Source: Cutibacterium porci
GTDB lineage: Bacteria > Actinomycetota > Actinomycetes > Propionibacteriales > Propionibacteriaceae
NCBI RefSeq assembly: GCF_009696315.1
Contig: NZ_VUMG01000001.1
Coordinates: 558,001 to 622,000, forward strand
Length of the DNA stretch: 64,000 nt
Direction: 5' to 3'
Positions within the stretch are counted from its first letter, which is position 1. The number at the start of each line of letters is the position of its first letter. The notes below the pieces were generated by a model. It did not search any database. It saw only the letters and a program-made list of their open reading frames with translations, and had not been told where the DNA came from. The translations under genes and the position numbers were made by a program. Below are positions 1-9,061 of this stretch, piece by piece.

Positions 1-133
1 GCTTCGACAGCGCGACGACAATCCTCAGGAAACCATGACGGCCACTCGCAGCTGCGGCCTGCTGCAGCCTTGCGATGATCGAGGTAGACCACCTGAGGGC
101 TGGCCAACAGCCGCGACACGGCGTCGCGGGTTG

Positions 134-1660
134 ATGGGACAGATGGAACGATCACGCGCCAAGATTGCCACTATGGGCAGACACCTCACCGGCAACGAGA
201 TCGAACAGCTGCGCAACATTTTCACCGACATCGGGTACCTCACTGATCCCGTCATGGCTGCCATCGGAGACTCTGGGCAGCTTGGGTTGACCAGAAATAG
301 CACCACACCAGCATCGCGGGCGCTAGCAGGGCGCACCGATGTGCTGGCCGGGGCTATTCGTCTATGGCTGTTGCAGCAGCCCGTTCCCGTTGAACAGTTA
401 GCGCCATTGCCGCTGCAAACCCTCACCGAGGCCGGCATTGTGACTATTACAGGATCAATGGCGCGCGCCCTGGTTGAGATGCGTCCTTACGGGTCTCCCG
501 ATGACGGCGCGTCAGGCTGGACAGTTTCTGACCTCACCCCGGGCCTGGATAAGATCATTACCAAAACCCGTCCTGACTACGTACTAGGCGTCTCTCCGGC
601 GTCAGTGTCGTTAACCCACATGGCAGTACCAACTCACGTGGGGAGCGCCCTCGACATGGGGTGCGGTTGCGGCGTTCAGTCGCTGCACCTGTCACGTCAC
701 GCTGACCACGTCGTCGCCACTGACGTTAACCCTCGCGCCCTTGAGATGGCTCGCCTTACCTGCCGCCTTTCTCACGCTGACGTGGAGATCCGGGACGGAT
801 CACTGTATGACCCGTGCGGAAGCGACATGTTCGACCTCATCGTCACCAATCCGCCTTACGTTATGGCTCCACCGAGCCGCGAGGGTCAACGACTGATTTA
901 TCGAGAAGGTGGGTTCACCGGGGATGGCTTGGTGGAGGCTGTGGTCCGAGGTGCCCCTGCCCATCTCAACGACGGCGGAATGCTTCAGGTTCTCGCCAAC
1001 TGGGCTCACATCGGTCGCCAGCCATGGTCTGAGAGGATTGCCACCTGGGTTGAGGGGACCGGTTGCGATCTGTGGGTCGTTGAGCGCGAGCACCTCGACG
1101 TTTATGAGTACATCGAGACCTGGCTTACCGATGCCGGATTGGACGGGTCAGCCCAATGGCGGTCTCGCTACGACGAGTGGTTGTCTTACTTTGACGATCT
1201 CGACGTCACGGGTGTGTCCTTGGGGTGGATCATTGTGACCAAAGCGGGGCGGGATAATCCCGATCTGTGTTGCGAAGAGTGGCCCTGGCAGGTGGCCCAA
1301 CCGATTGGTGAGACGATGGCGCGGCACGCCCAATCTGTGACGTGGGCGCGTCTCAACGACGAGGATCTCCTCGCCCGGCGCTGGCGCATCGCCCCTGACG
1401 TCGACAGTGAAGCGACTGGGCGTCCCGGTGCCGCTGACCCCGAGCACATCGTGTTGCGTCAACGTCGCGGGCTGTGCCGGGCTGTCGACATGACGACGGC
1501 ATCTGGCGGAGTGTTGGGTGCGTGCGACGGGGAACTCACCTTGGCCCAGATCACCGATGCCGTCTGTGCGATTCTTGAGGTCGGCCGTGACGCTATGCTC
1601 AGTGAGGTGCTGCCTCTAGTTCGTAAGTGCTTGCGCTACGGCATTCTGGAAGCGGCCTAA
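134..1660 (+). CDS. class I SAM-dependent methyltransferase with N-terminal helical domain (DUF7059-like)
   Basis: The central part is a Rossmann-fold methyltransferase of the small-MTase (HemK/RsmC-like) type. It has a glycine-rich SAM loop LDMGCGCGVQSLHL and the NPPYV motif typical of N-methylation of an exocyclic or side-chain amide nitrogen. About 150 residues precede this fold and about 200 follow it, as in actinobacterial proteins annotated as DUF7059/methyltransferase. The substrate is unknown; rRNA or a protein is possible. The start is uncertain. I chose ATG 134 because the residues encoded before it look non-coding; ATG 173 (MGRHLTG) and ATG 35 are alternatives. It lies upstream of topA on the same strand, separated by about 270 bp in which I see no gene. 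Confidence 0.75.
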   Translation: MGQMERSRAKIATMGRHLTGNEIEQLRNIFTDIGYLTDPVMAAIGDSGQLGLTRNSTTPASRALAGRTDVLAGAIRLWLLQQPVPVEQLAPLPLQTLTEAGIVTITGSMARALVEMRPYGSPDDGASGWTVSDLTPGLDKIITKTRPDYVLGVSPASVSLTHMAVPTHVGSALDMGCGCGVQSLHLSRHADHVVATDVNPRALEMARLTCRLSHADVEIRDGSLYDPCGSDMFDLIVTNPPYVMAPPSREGQRLIYREGGFTGDGLVEAVVRGAPAHLNDGGMLQVLANWAHIGRQPWSERIATWVEGTGCDLWVVEREHLDVYEYIETWLTDAGLDGSAQWRSRYDEWLSYFDDLDVTGVSLGWIIVTKAGRDNPDLCCEEWPWQVAQPIGETMARHAQSVTWARLNDEDLLARRWRIAPDVDSEATGRPGAADPEHIVLRQRRGLCRAVDMTTASGGVLGACDGELTLAQITDAVCAILEVGRDAMLSEVLPLVRKCLRYGILEAA

Positions 1661-1932
1661 GTTATCCTGACGCGTCCCCGCTCCACGTCGCTGCAGCATG
1701 ACTTAGTCGGTGTGGCTGTGCGATCTGGTCAGTGAACTGTGGATTTTGGTTCGTCTCATGGGCCCGTTGAGGGGCGAATTGGTCGCTTCTTGGACGAGTC
1801 TGAGATGCCGGATGCGGCCGCTGTTGTTACGGTTGACGCGCGACCACCGGCGACGGTGCCGCTACATTGGGCCGCGGACCGTCCATTCCGGGCAGCCCGG
1901 CAGCCCACATCACGTCAACGGAGAAGGCAGGA

Positions 1933-4728
1933 ATGTCACCGACCAAGAGCCTCGTCATCGTCGAGTCCCCCCATAAGGCCACGATGATTGCCGGGTACCT
2001 GGGGCCCAAGTACACCGTGCGAGCCAGCCAGGGTCACGTGCGAGACTTGCCCACGAGCGCTTCCGAGGTCCCCGCCAAGTACAAGGGGGAGTCGTGGGCG
2101 CGTACCGGAGTTAACGTCGACAACGAGTTCACCCCGATCTACGTCGTCTCCCCAGAAAAGCGGTCAACGATTCGCGAGCTCAAGAGTTTGCTGAAGGACT
2201 CTGACGAACTGTTACTCGCCACCGATGGTGACCGCGAGGGCGAGGCTATTGCGTGGCACCTGCTTGATGAACTCAAGCCAAAAGTGCCGGTACGCCGCAT
2301 GGTGTTCAATGAGATCACCGAAAAAGCCATCAACGAGGCTGTTGCTCACACTCGGGATCTCGATACTGACCTTGTCGACGCCCAGGAGACCCGACGCATT
2401 CTCGACCGTCTTTACGGCTACGAGGTCTCCCCGGTGCTGTGGAAGAAGGTCCTGCCGCGGTTGTCAGCAGGCCGTGTGCAGTCGGTGGCTACCCGTCTCG
2501 TCGTCGATCGCGAGCGTGAGCGGATCGCCTTCACCAGCGCGAACTACTGGGACATGGAGGCCACCCTTGCTGCGAGCTCGGACACGTTCCAGGCTCGCTT
2601 GGTCTGCCTTGACGGCACCAAAATTGCCACTGGTCGCGACTTCGACTCCCACGGGAACCTCACCTCGGCGGTGCGACGCCTCGACGAGGCCACCGCAACC
2701 ACCATTGCGAAAGCCCTTGGAAAGGCACCATTCACCGTCACCAAGGTAGAGTCGAAGCCGTACACCCGCCGCCCCTACGCCCCGTTCCGCACCACGACCC
2801 TGCAGCAGGAGGCAGGCCGCAAGCTCGGTTTCACCTCTCAACGCACGATGTCGGTGGCCCAGAATCTCTACGAGGGCGGTTACATCACCTACATGCGTAC
2901 CGATTCGGTGGCGCTGTCCGAGGAGGCTATTCACGCCGCCCGCAGTCAGGCTGCCGAGCTCTACGGGGCTGACTACATTCCTGACAAGCCGCGTATCTAC
3001 GCCTCTAAGGTGAAAAACGCCCAGGAGGCCCACGAGGCTATCCGTCCCGCCGGTGAACACTTCCGCACTCCCGCTGAGACTGGCCTGAGCGGCGACGAGT
3101 TCAAACTGTACGAGCTGGTCTGGATGCGAACTCTCGCTTCCCAGATGGCTGACGCTAAAGGTGAGACCCTTTCTGTGACCATTGAGGCCACCCCGGCTTC
3201 GCCGGTGAGCCTGTCTGACGGCGACGTCGCCACGGCGACTTTCACGGCGTCAGGGCGCACTATCACGTTCCATGGCTTCCTGCGAGCTTATGTTGAATCC
3301 GTCGACGAGGGAGCTTCCGACGACGCCCAGAAGCGTTTGCCGCAGCTGTCGAAGGGCCAAGATGTGGATCCGCGTGAGGTGACGCCTAACGGTCACGACA
3401 CTCGTCCACCCGCTCGTTACACCGAGCCCAGTTTGGTGGCGAAGCTGGAGGAGCTCGAGATCGGTCGCCCGTCGACATACGCGTCCATCATCCGCACCAT
3501 CACCAGCCGCGACTACGTTTTTAAGAGGGGCTCGGCTCTGGTGCCGACCTGGCTAGCTTTCGCCGTCACCAGGTTGTTGGAGGAGCATTTTTCCAACCTT
3601 GTCGACTACCAGTTCACCGCCGACATGGAGGAGACCCTCGATCAGATTGCTCAAGGTAATGCCGATCGGGTAGCGGTTCTTTCGGCCTTCTATTTCGGTG
3701 ACGCGAAGTCCGATGACGGTGACATTCCGACCCCTACCGAGGGTCATGAGGGCCTGCACGAGCTTGTCACCGAGCTCGGTGATATTGACGCCCGGACGAT
3801 CTGCACCTTCCCACTCGGTGACTCTGACATCGTCGTCCGGGTAGGTCGCTACGGCACGTACATCGAGGATTCTGAAGGCAACCGGGCCAATGTCGACGAC
3901 GCCCTGCCCCCCGACGAGCTCACCGTCGATGTCGCCAAAGAGCTGCTGGCAAGCCCGAACGGTCAAGATCGTGAGCTCGGATTGGATCCGCACAGCCATC
4001 GTCCGATCGTGGCCCGCAACGGTCGCTTTGGCCCGTACGTTACCGAGGTCCTTGACGACGACGAAGCCACTGAAGTCGTGGAGACGACAACGAAGGATGG
4101 CAAGAAGCGTCGCACCAAGCGCAAGGTGAAGCCGCGCACTGCTAGCTTGTTCAGGTCGATGAGTCTTGAGACCGTCACCCTTGACGAGGCCCTCATGTTG
4201 CTCTCGCTGCCTCGGGTGGTGGGAACGGCGGCCGACGGCACCGAGATCACCGCACAGAACGGTCGCTACGGCCCGTATTTAAAGAAGGGCACCGACTCGC
4301 GTTCCTTGGGCACTGAGGACGAGATTTTCTCTATCACCTTGGAGCAGGCCGAGGCCATCTATGCCCAGCCGAAGCAGCGCGGGCGTGCTGCGGCAAAACC
4401 GCCGCTGCGTGAACTTGGCGAGGATCCGAATTCGGGGCGGCCCATCGTCGTCAAGGATGGGCGTTTCGGCCCGTATGTTACCGACGGTCAAACTAACGCG
4501 ACCCTCCGTAAGGACGACTCGGTCGACGACATTACCCCGGAACGTGCCCAGGAGTTGCTGGCCGAAAAGCGAGCCAAGGGACCTACCAAGAGGAAGAGCC
4601 CGGCTCGCAAGAAGGCGATCGCTCGCACGGGCACGGCGAAGACTAAGGCCGCCGCAAAGAAGTCGACGGCGAGCGCACAGTCGTCTAAGTCGGCCAAGAC
4701 GACCGCAAAGACGTCTTCAGGACGCTGA
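1933..4728 (+). CDS. topA: DNA topoisomerase I (type IA)
   Basis: This enzyme relaxes negative supercoils through a transient 5'-phosphotyrosine. The N-terminus is a TOPRIM domain (VIVESPHKATMI, and the acidic DGDREGEAIAWHL motif). The catalytic tyrosine is in GYITYMRTDS. The middle carries the four-domain type IA core. The C-terminal half has repeated actinobacterial topoisomerase-C modules, recognisable by NGRFGPYV/NGRYGPYL, and it ends in a Lys/Ala-rich basic tail like that of mycobacterial TopA. The 931-residue length is normal for actinobacteria. ATG 1933 is chosen because AGGCAGGA lies just upstream and the next residues (SPTKSLVIVES) are the conserved start. The following gene begins 1 nt after the stop, so the two are probably co-transcribed. 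Confidence 0.97.
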   Translation: MSPTKSLVIVESPHKATMIAGYLGPKYTVRASQGHVRDLPTSASEVPAKYKGESWARTGVNVDNEFTPIYVVSPEKRSTIRELKSLLKDSDELLLATDGDREGEAIAWHLLDELKPKVPVRRMVFNEITEKAINEAVAHTRDLDTDLVDAQETRRILDRLYGYEVSPVLWKKVLPRLSAGRVQSVATRLVVDRERERIAFTSANYWDMEATLAASSDTFQARLVCLDGTKIATGRDFDSHGNLTSAVRRLDEATATTIAKALGKAPFTVTKVESKPYTRRPYAPFRTTTLQQEAGRKLGFTSQRTMSVAQNLYEGGYITYMRTDSVALSEEAIHAARSQAAELYGADYIPDKPRIYASKVKNAQEAHEAIRPAGEHFRTPAETGLSGDEFKLYELVWMRTLASQMADAKGETLSVTIEATPASPVSLSDGDVATATFTASGRTITFHGFLRAYVESVDEGASDDAQKRLPQLSKGQDVDPREVTPNGHDTRPPARYTEPSLVAKLEELEIGRPSTYASIIRTITSRDYVFKRGSALVPTWLAFAVTRLLEEHFSNLVDYQFTADMEETLDQIAQGNADRVAVLSAFYFGDAKSDDGDIPTPTEGHEGLHELVTELGDIDARTICTFPLGDSDIVVRVGRYGTYIEDSEGNRANVDDALPPDELTVDVAKELLASPNGQDRELGLDPHSHRPIVARNGRFGPYVTEVLDDDEATEVVETTTKDGKKRRTKRKVKPRTASLFRSMSLETVTLDEALMLLSLPRVVGTAADGTEITAQNGRYGPYLKKGTDSRSLGTEDEIFSITLEQAEAIYAQPKQRGRAAAKPPLRELGEDPNSGRPIVVKDGRFGPYVTDGQTNATLRKDDSVDDITPERAQELLAEKRAKGPTKRKSPARKKAIARTGTAKTKAAAKKSTASAQSSKSAKTTAKTSSGR

Positions 4729-4729
4729 G

Positions 4730-6217
4730 ATGACGTCGGCGTGGCGTTCGGGCAGCACCGAACCGTTGTACTTCGAGTTGGCGTGGACCGCTGCTCGACC
4801 GGCTCCCGTCGGCCTGCGTACGACCGGCGCTGTCGTTGGGGCCCGCCGAACCATCGAGTGTGACATCACCTTGCTGGACTCTCCGGATCATCGGCTGCTG
4901 AGGTCGGGAATCGTCCTTGCCCACCGGGTCGTGGATGGTCTAGGGGAGTGGTACATGGACGCTCCCGAGTGGTCCCCGTGGCTTCCGGTGGCCCGGTCAG
5001 TGGCCATCGATGCCGCTGGCGAATTGCCGCAAGACTTCACCTGCTTGGCTCGTCCTTTCCTGCGCGGAGCGACGCTGTGCCCGGTTGCGGCACTGTCGTG
5101 GGAGCGCACTGAGACAGGCTTGGAGGCCCCGGACTCCACCAAGCTGGCCCTGATCCGCGACGACCGTATTGCGGTTGTCCAGTCAGGGGTGACGACGTCT
5201 CGGGTTCGCGAGTTGACGATCAACCCACGACGGGGCCTCACCGATGGTCAACGAGAATGGCTCACTAACCGCATTTTGGCTTTGGGTGCCGTGCCGGTTA
5301 CGCGGCACCCGTCGGTGTTGCGCCGACTGGGCCCGGGCGCTGGCGCGCTCACCGACTATCCTCGCCCCCATCTTCATGATGGTGCCGGGGTGCAGACGTG
5401 GGTGTCAGCTCAGCTTGCGGGGCGGCTGCGTGACGTTATCGAAGTCGATGTTGCCGCGCGTTGTCAGGGGATGGATTTAGGCCCAACTGAGACGACGCGA
5501 ACCGAGCCGCGGGTACTCCCAGAGTCACCAGATCGCACTGATCTGGTGGGAATGGGATACGACCCGATGACGACGCCAGCTCCTAGCATCCACGACGGCA
5601 ACCACGGGTCTATTAGGCCGCTTCAGAAAGCGATCCGGGCGCTGTCGCAGTCGCTAGACGCAATGTCGGGTCTGCTCGATCACACCTGGGTTGAGCGTGC
5701 CCAGAACTTGTGTGCGCAAGTGCTGGATTTGGATCCCCATCACATCAGCATCCACCACGTGTCTCGGGAGTATTACCAGCTGCTTGAGGAGATCACGGCG
5801 GCGGCGCGCTCCCCACGTCTGACCGTTGATCCTGATCAGCCTGCGCGCCCGACCATGAAGCGCATGCTTCGGGAATCGGTAGCTGAAGCAGTGGCGAAGT
5901 GCGATGACCTTGAGGATTCGCAGGGATGGTCGGCAGCTGAAGCTGCGGTTCGTCACGCGGCGGCAGTTGCCGAGATCCTTGACACTGGTCGGGCCGACAA
6001 GGTGGCTAAGCGACTGCGTCCAGTCGTCAAGGAGATGGTGCCTACCAGGCGCAGGGTGGGTGACGTTGTTGACGTCTGCGAGATGTCTGTTCAGGAAGCG
6101 TTTGAGGCCGGACGCGAGGTAGAACGCGCCTCGGCTGCGTTATCCGCGGCCCAGCAATCGTTTAGGGACGCGTGGCCTCAGCATCGTCGCAAGATCCTTA
6201 AGGCTATCCATGGGTGA
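4730..6217 (+). CDS. putative degenerate CYTH-CHAD domain protein
   Basis: No strong family signature survives, but two blocks look familiar. Residues around 45-75 (LLDSPDHRLLRSGIVLAHR) resemble the central strand of CYTH (triphosphate tunnel) domains, typically YYDTPDxxLxxxGxxLRxR. A C-terminal helical block (AAAVAEILDTGRADKVAKRL) resembles the repeated helices of CHAD domains. The N-terminal ExExK motif of active CYTH enzymes is not recognisable, and the CHAD histidines are sparse. If the match is right, this is a polyphosphate- or nucleotide-binding protein rather than an enzyme. The ATG starts 1 nt after the topA stop and the gene overlaps tmk by 8 bp, so it is embedded in a DNA-metabolism operon. 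The family call is inference. Confidence 0.55.
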   Translation: MTSAWRSGSTEPLYFELAWTAARPAPVGLRTTGAVVGARRTIECDITLLDSPDHRLLRSGIVLAHRVVDGLGEWYMDAPEWSPWLPVARSVAIDAAGELPQDFTCLARPFLRGATLCPVAALSWERTETGLEAPDSTKLALIRDDRIAVVQSGVTTSRVRELTINPRRGLTDGQREWLTNRILALGAVPVTRHPSVLRRLGPGAGALTDYPRPHLHDGAGVQTWVSAQLAGRLRDVIEVDVAARCQGMDLGPTETTRTEPRVLPESPDRTDLVGMGYDPMTTPAPSIHDGNHGSIRPLQKAIRALSQSLDAMSGLLDHTWVERAQNLCAQVLDLDPHHISIHHVSREYYQLLEEITAAARSPRLTVDPDQPARPTMKRMLRESVAEAVAKCDDLEDSQGWSAAEAAVRHAAAVAEILDTGRADKVAKRLRPVVKEMVPTRRRVGDVVDVCEMSVQEAFEAGREVERASAALSAAQQSFRDAWPQHRRKILKAIHG

Positions 6218-6851
6218 CACGGTAACCGGTCGCGATCTTGGCGGCGTATTCGTCGTTCTTGAGGGTGGCGATGGTGCAGGTAAGACGACGCAGTCGCGAC
6301 TGCTTGACCAGTGGCTGACTGCTGAGGAAATTCCCCACATCATGACTTATGAGCCCGGAGATTCCTGGCTCGGTCAGCGGATACGGCAGTTAGTGTTGTC
6401 CCCTGATTCCGGCCCTATCTGCTCCCGTGCTGAAGCATTGCTGTACAACGCTGACAAGGCGCAGCACCTCGACGAGGTCGTCATTCCAGCTCTGCGAGAA
6501 GGCAAGGTCGTCGTTTGTGACCGCTACGTCGATTCGACGATCGCTTATCAAGGGGCTGGCAGGGCCCTCGATCCCGACGAGGTCGGTCAGCTCGCGCGCT
6601 GGGCGACGGCTGGGCTGGTACCTGACGTGACGGTTCTGCTCGATGTCGATCCCTGCGAAGGTACCGGCAAGATCGCCGCGAAAGATCGCTTGGAGGCTGC
6701 TGGCGACGAGTTCCACCTTCGGGTCCGTCAGCACTTCCTTGACCTCGCCGCTGCCCATCCGCAACGATACCTCGTCCTCAACGCGCGGAATACTCGCACC
6801 CAGATCAGTGAGGCTATCCGCCACCGGGTGGCTGGCTTGCTCGGTCGGTAG
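6210..6851 (+). CDS. tmk: thymidylate kinase
   Basis: It phosphorylates dTMP to dTDP for DNA synthesis. The P-loop is GGDGAGKTTQ near residue 20. The DR(Y/F) substrate motif is DRYVDSTIAYQGAGR, and the lid region around residue 150 contains KDRLEAAGDEF. At 213 residues it has the usual size. The start ATG overlaps the end of the upstream gene by 8 bp, which suggests translational coupling. Clustering with topA and holB fits a replication-related operon common in actinobacteria. Confidence 0.96.
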   Translation: MGDTVTGRDLGGVFVVLEGGDGAGKTTQSRLLDQWLTAEEIPHIMTYEPGDSWLGQRIRQLVLSPDSGPICSRAEALLYNADKAQHLDEVVIPALREGKVVVCDRYVDSTIAYQGAGRALDPDEVGQLARWATAGLVPDVTVLLDVDPCEGTGKIAAKDRLEAAGDEFHLRVRQHFLDLAAAHPQRYLVLNARNTRTQISEAIRHRVAGLLGR

Positions 6852-6922
6852 CAGGTCTCGATCGGTAGCCGTTCTCGATCAGTGGTAGTTGCAGTGTCGC
6901 GCTGATCTGCAACGATGGTGGT

Positions 6923-8131
6923 GTGGGCGATGTGTTGACCGGCGTGTGGACTGATCTCGTGGGCCAAGAGAAGGCCGTCGGGGTGCTTCGCCGTGCCGTC
7001 GAGTCGCAGCCCGGGCGCTTCTCTCACACCATGAGCCACGCATGGCTGGTAACGGGTCCTCCTGGATCGGGCCGGTCGAATGCTGCGAAGGCTTTTGCGG
7101 CTGCTCTGCAGTGCGACAATCACGGCTGTGGTCAGTGCAATGCCTGTCGAACGTCCTTGTCAGGAGCTCATCCGGACGTCACCCTTGTGCGCACTGAGAC
7201 GCTGTCTATTGGCGTCGACGAGGTCCGCGAGCTGGTCCGTCGGGCAGCGCTGAATCCGGTGCATGGGCGTCACCAAGTTGTCGTCATTGAGGATGCCGAT
7301 CGCATTACTGAACGCGGAGCTGACGCCTTGCTCAAAGCTATTGAGGAGCCTGCGCCGAAAACGGTCTGGTTGCTGTGCGCCCCCACCCCAGACGACGTCA
7401 TCGTCACGATCAGGTCACGGTGTCGGCGTCTTCACTTGGCGACGCCGCGTGACGAGGCTGTGGCAGATCTGCTAGTCCGACGTGACGGCATTGCCCCACA
7501 AGTGGCTGCTGAAGCCGCTCGGGCTGGTCAAGGCCATATTGGGCGGGCGCGGCGGCTTGCGTGGGACGAAGAGGCCCGCGCTCGGCGCGATGCCATCGGT
7601 GACCTGCCTACTCGGTTACGGAGCCTGGGAGATTGTTTGCGGGCAGCCGAGGATCTCGTCAATCAGGCCGGTGAGGAAGCTGCCGCCGCTACTACTGAGG
7701 TTGACGCTGCTGAGCGGGCCGAGTTGGAAAAGGCTTTGGGTTTCGGTTCCTCTGGTGCTCGACCGCGCAATGCTCAAGCTGCAATCCGGGATCTAGAACG
7801 CCAGCAATCTGCGCGGTTGAAGCGGCTGCAGCGCGACGCACTGGACCGCGTTTTGACGGAATTGACGGCTTACTATCGTGACGTGCTGGCCATCCAGATC
7901 GGTGCGGTGCGCCCGGAAGAAGAGAATGCACTGCGAGGTGCTCGCCTTGTCAATGCTGGCTGGTCGGCCTCGTTGCACCGGGTGGCAGATTCGCACAGTC
8001 CTGAGCACACTGTTGCCACGATTGATGCGATCTTGGATGCGCGTCAGAGTTTGGAGCGTGGAGTCACCGCGGTGCTTGTGATGGAAACTCTCTTGATTGC
8101 GATGACGGGGGCAGACCGTGCCCGGTGGTGA
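6923..8131 (+). CDS. holB: DNA polymerase III subunit delta' (clamp loader)
   Basis: This is the clamp-loader subunit of the DNA polymerase III holoenzyme. It has an AAA+ fold with GPPGSGRS, a P-loop in which the usual Lys is Arg, as is typical for delta' proteins that do not hydrolyse ATP. A four-cysteine zinc module (CDNHGCGQCNAC) follows. The sensor region includes KAIEEPAPKTVWLL and the SRC motif (RSRCRRL), in which the Ser-Arg-Cys arginine finger acts on the neighbouring subunit. The start is GTG 6923. It follows tmk by 71 bp on the same strand. Confidence 0.95.
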   Translation: MGDVLTGVWTDLVGQEKAVGVLRRAVESQPGRFSHTMSHAWLVTGPPGSGRSNAAKAFAAALQCDNHGCGQCNACRTSLSGAHPDVTLVRTETLSIGVDEVRELVRRAALNPVHGRHQVVVIEDADRITERGADALLKAIEEPAPKTVWLLCAPTPDDVIVTIRSRCRRLHLATPRDEAVADLLVRRDGIAPQVAAEAARAGQGHIGRARRLAWDEEARARRDAIGDLPTRLRSLGDCLRAAEDLVNQAGEEAAAATTEVDAAERAELEKALGFGSSGARPRNAQAAIRDLERQQSARLKRLQRDALDRVLTELTAYYRDVLAIQIGAVRPEEENALRGARLVNAGWSASLHRVADSHSPEHTVATIDAILDARQSLERGVTAVLVMETLLIAMTGADRARW

Positions 8132-8263
8132 ATCCTCCCTGTCAAGGCATAACGAAGTAAATAACAACGGTGTGTTGCGCGGCTGTGGCAGCGAGTTTCG
8201 TGGCAAAGTGTGAATGTGCCGTGCCGTATCCTCGGTGCGGTCCCCAAATCGTGAGGATTGAGC

Positions 8264-9061
8264 GTGAGTAAGGCGATCAAGAGGACTACAGCGGACTCCA
8301 CCGACGCCGAGACCACCCGGGTCATCCGGACGGGGGCCTCCCGCGTGGATGCCGATTCCAACCAGACTGAGGTCATCGAACCTGCGGACTCGGAGCGCAC
8401 CAGCGTCATTGACGACGACGTTTTCCGTCCTGATACCGAAAGGACTCGCGTTGTCGACGACCGCGAGTTTGAGGAAGAGCGCCGCCGTCGCGAACTAGCC
8501 GAGCAGCGTGCCCGTGAACGTGCTGATCGTCAAGCCATCGAGGCTGAACGTCAACGTCGTGCTGCCCATGCCGCGCCCGAGCCGGAGCCGGTGACACAAC
8601 CCGCCCCCAAGCGCACCACTGACAAGGCCATGGCATCGCTGGGTTTGTTCCTGTTCCGCCTTATTGTCGGCGGGATTGTTGGGATTCACGGATTCCAGCA
8701 CCTCACCCAGCGAGACCTCACGATGCGCGCGGTTCAGGCTCTTCCGCTGCCCAGCGGGTACGCTCAGACCGGTGTGTGGGTGCTGGGTATCTGCGAGTGC
8801 ATTGCCGCAGTGTGCATCATCCTTGGCCTGTTTACCCGCGTCGTGGGAGTCGGCGTCATCGCGATCATGGTGCTTGCGCTGACTTTTATCTTCTGGGGCA
8901 GTTTCGCCATCTTCAAGACGATAGGTTTCAAGGGAGAGCTGGAGCTGTTGTTAGCCGGGTGTGGCGCGTTGCTGGTCTTCCTGGGTGCCGGCGGGTGGTC
9001 CATTGACGCTGCCTATCGGCGCAGCCGTGCTGCCGCTAAGGCAGAGGAGGCCGGCTACTGA
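8264..9061 (+). CDS. DoxX family membrane protein with acidic/charged N-terminal extension
   Basis: Residues from about 120 onward form four hydrophobic segments with the DoxX pattern (LFLFRLIVGGIVGIHGFQHL, later GLFTRVVGVGVIAIMVLA). DoxX proteins are small membrane proteins linked to redox balance; the exact activity here is unknown. The cytosolic N-terminus of about 110 residues is highly charged. It holds four copies of Thr-x-(Val)-(Ile/Val): TRVI 18-21, TEVI 35-38, TSVI 46-49 and TRVV 61-64. A long Arg/Glu helix follows. GTG 8264 is preferred because GTGAGGA precedes it. The TGA stop overlaps the start of the next gene within CTGA. Confidence 0.85.
   Translation: MSKAIKRTTADSTDAETTRVIRTGASRVDADSNQTEVIEPADSERTSVIDDDVFRPDTERTRVVDDREFEEERRRRELAEQRARERADRQAIEAERQRRAAHAAPEPEPVTQPAPKRTTDKAMASLGLFLFRLIVGGIVGIHGFQHLTQRDLTMRAVQALPLPSGYAQTGVWVLGICECIAAVCIILGLFTRVVGVGVIAIMVLALTFIFWGSFAIFKTIGFKGELELLLAGCGALLVFLGAGGWSIDAAYRRSRAAAKAEEAGY

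Noticed and set aside
4361-4729. N-terminal extension of the CYTH-CHAD-like gene into topA
   Set aside because: The upstream 123 codons lie in topA in another frame and are Arg-rich; ATG 4730 right after the topA stop is the natural start.
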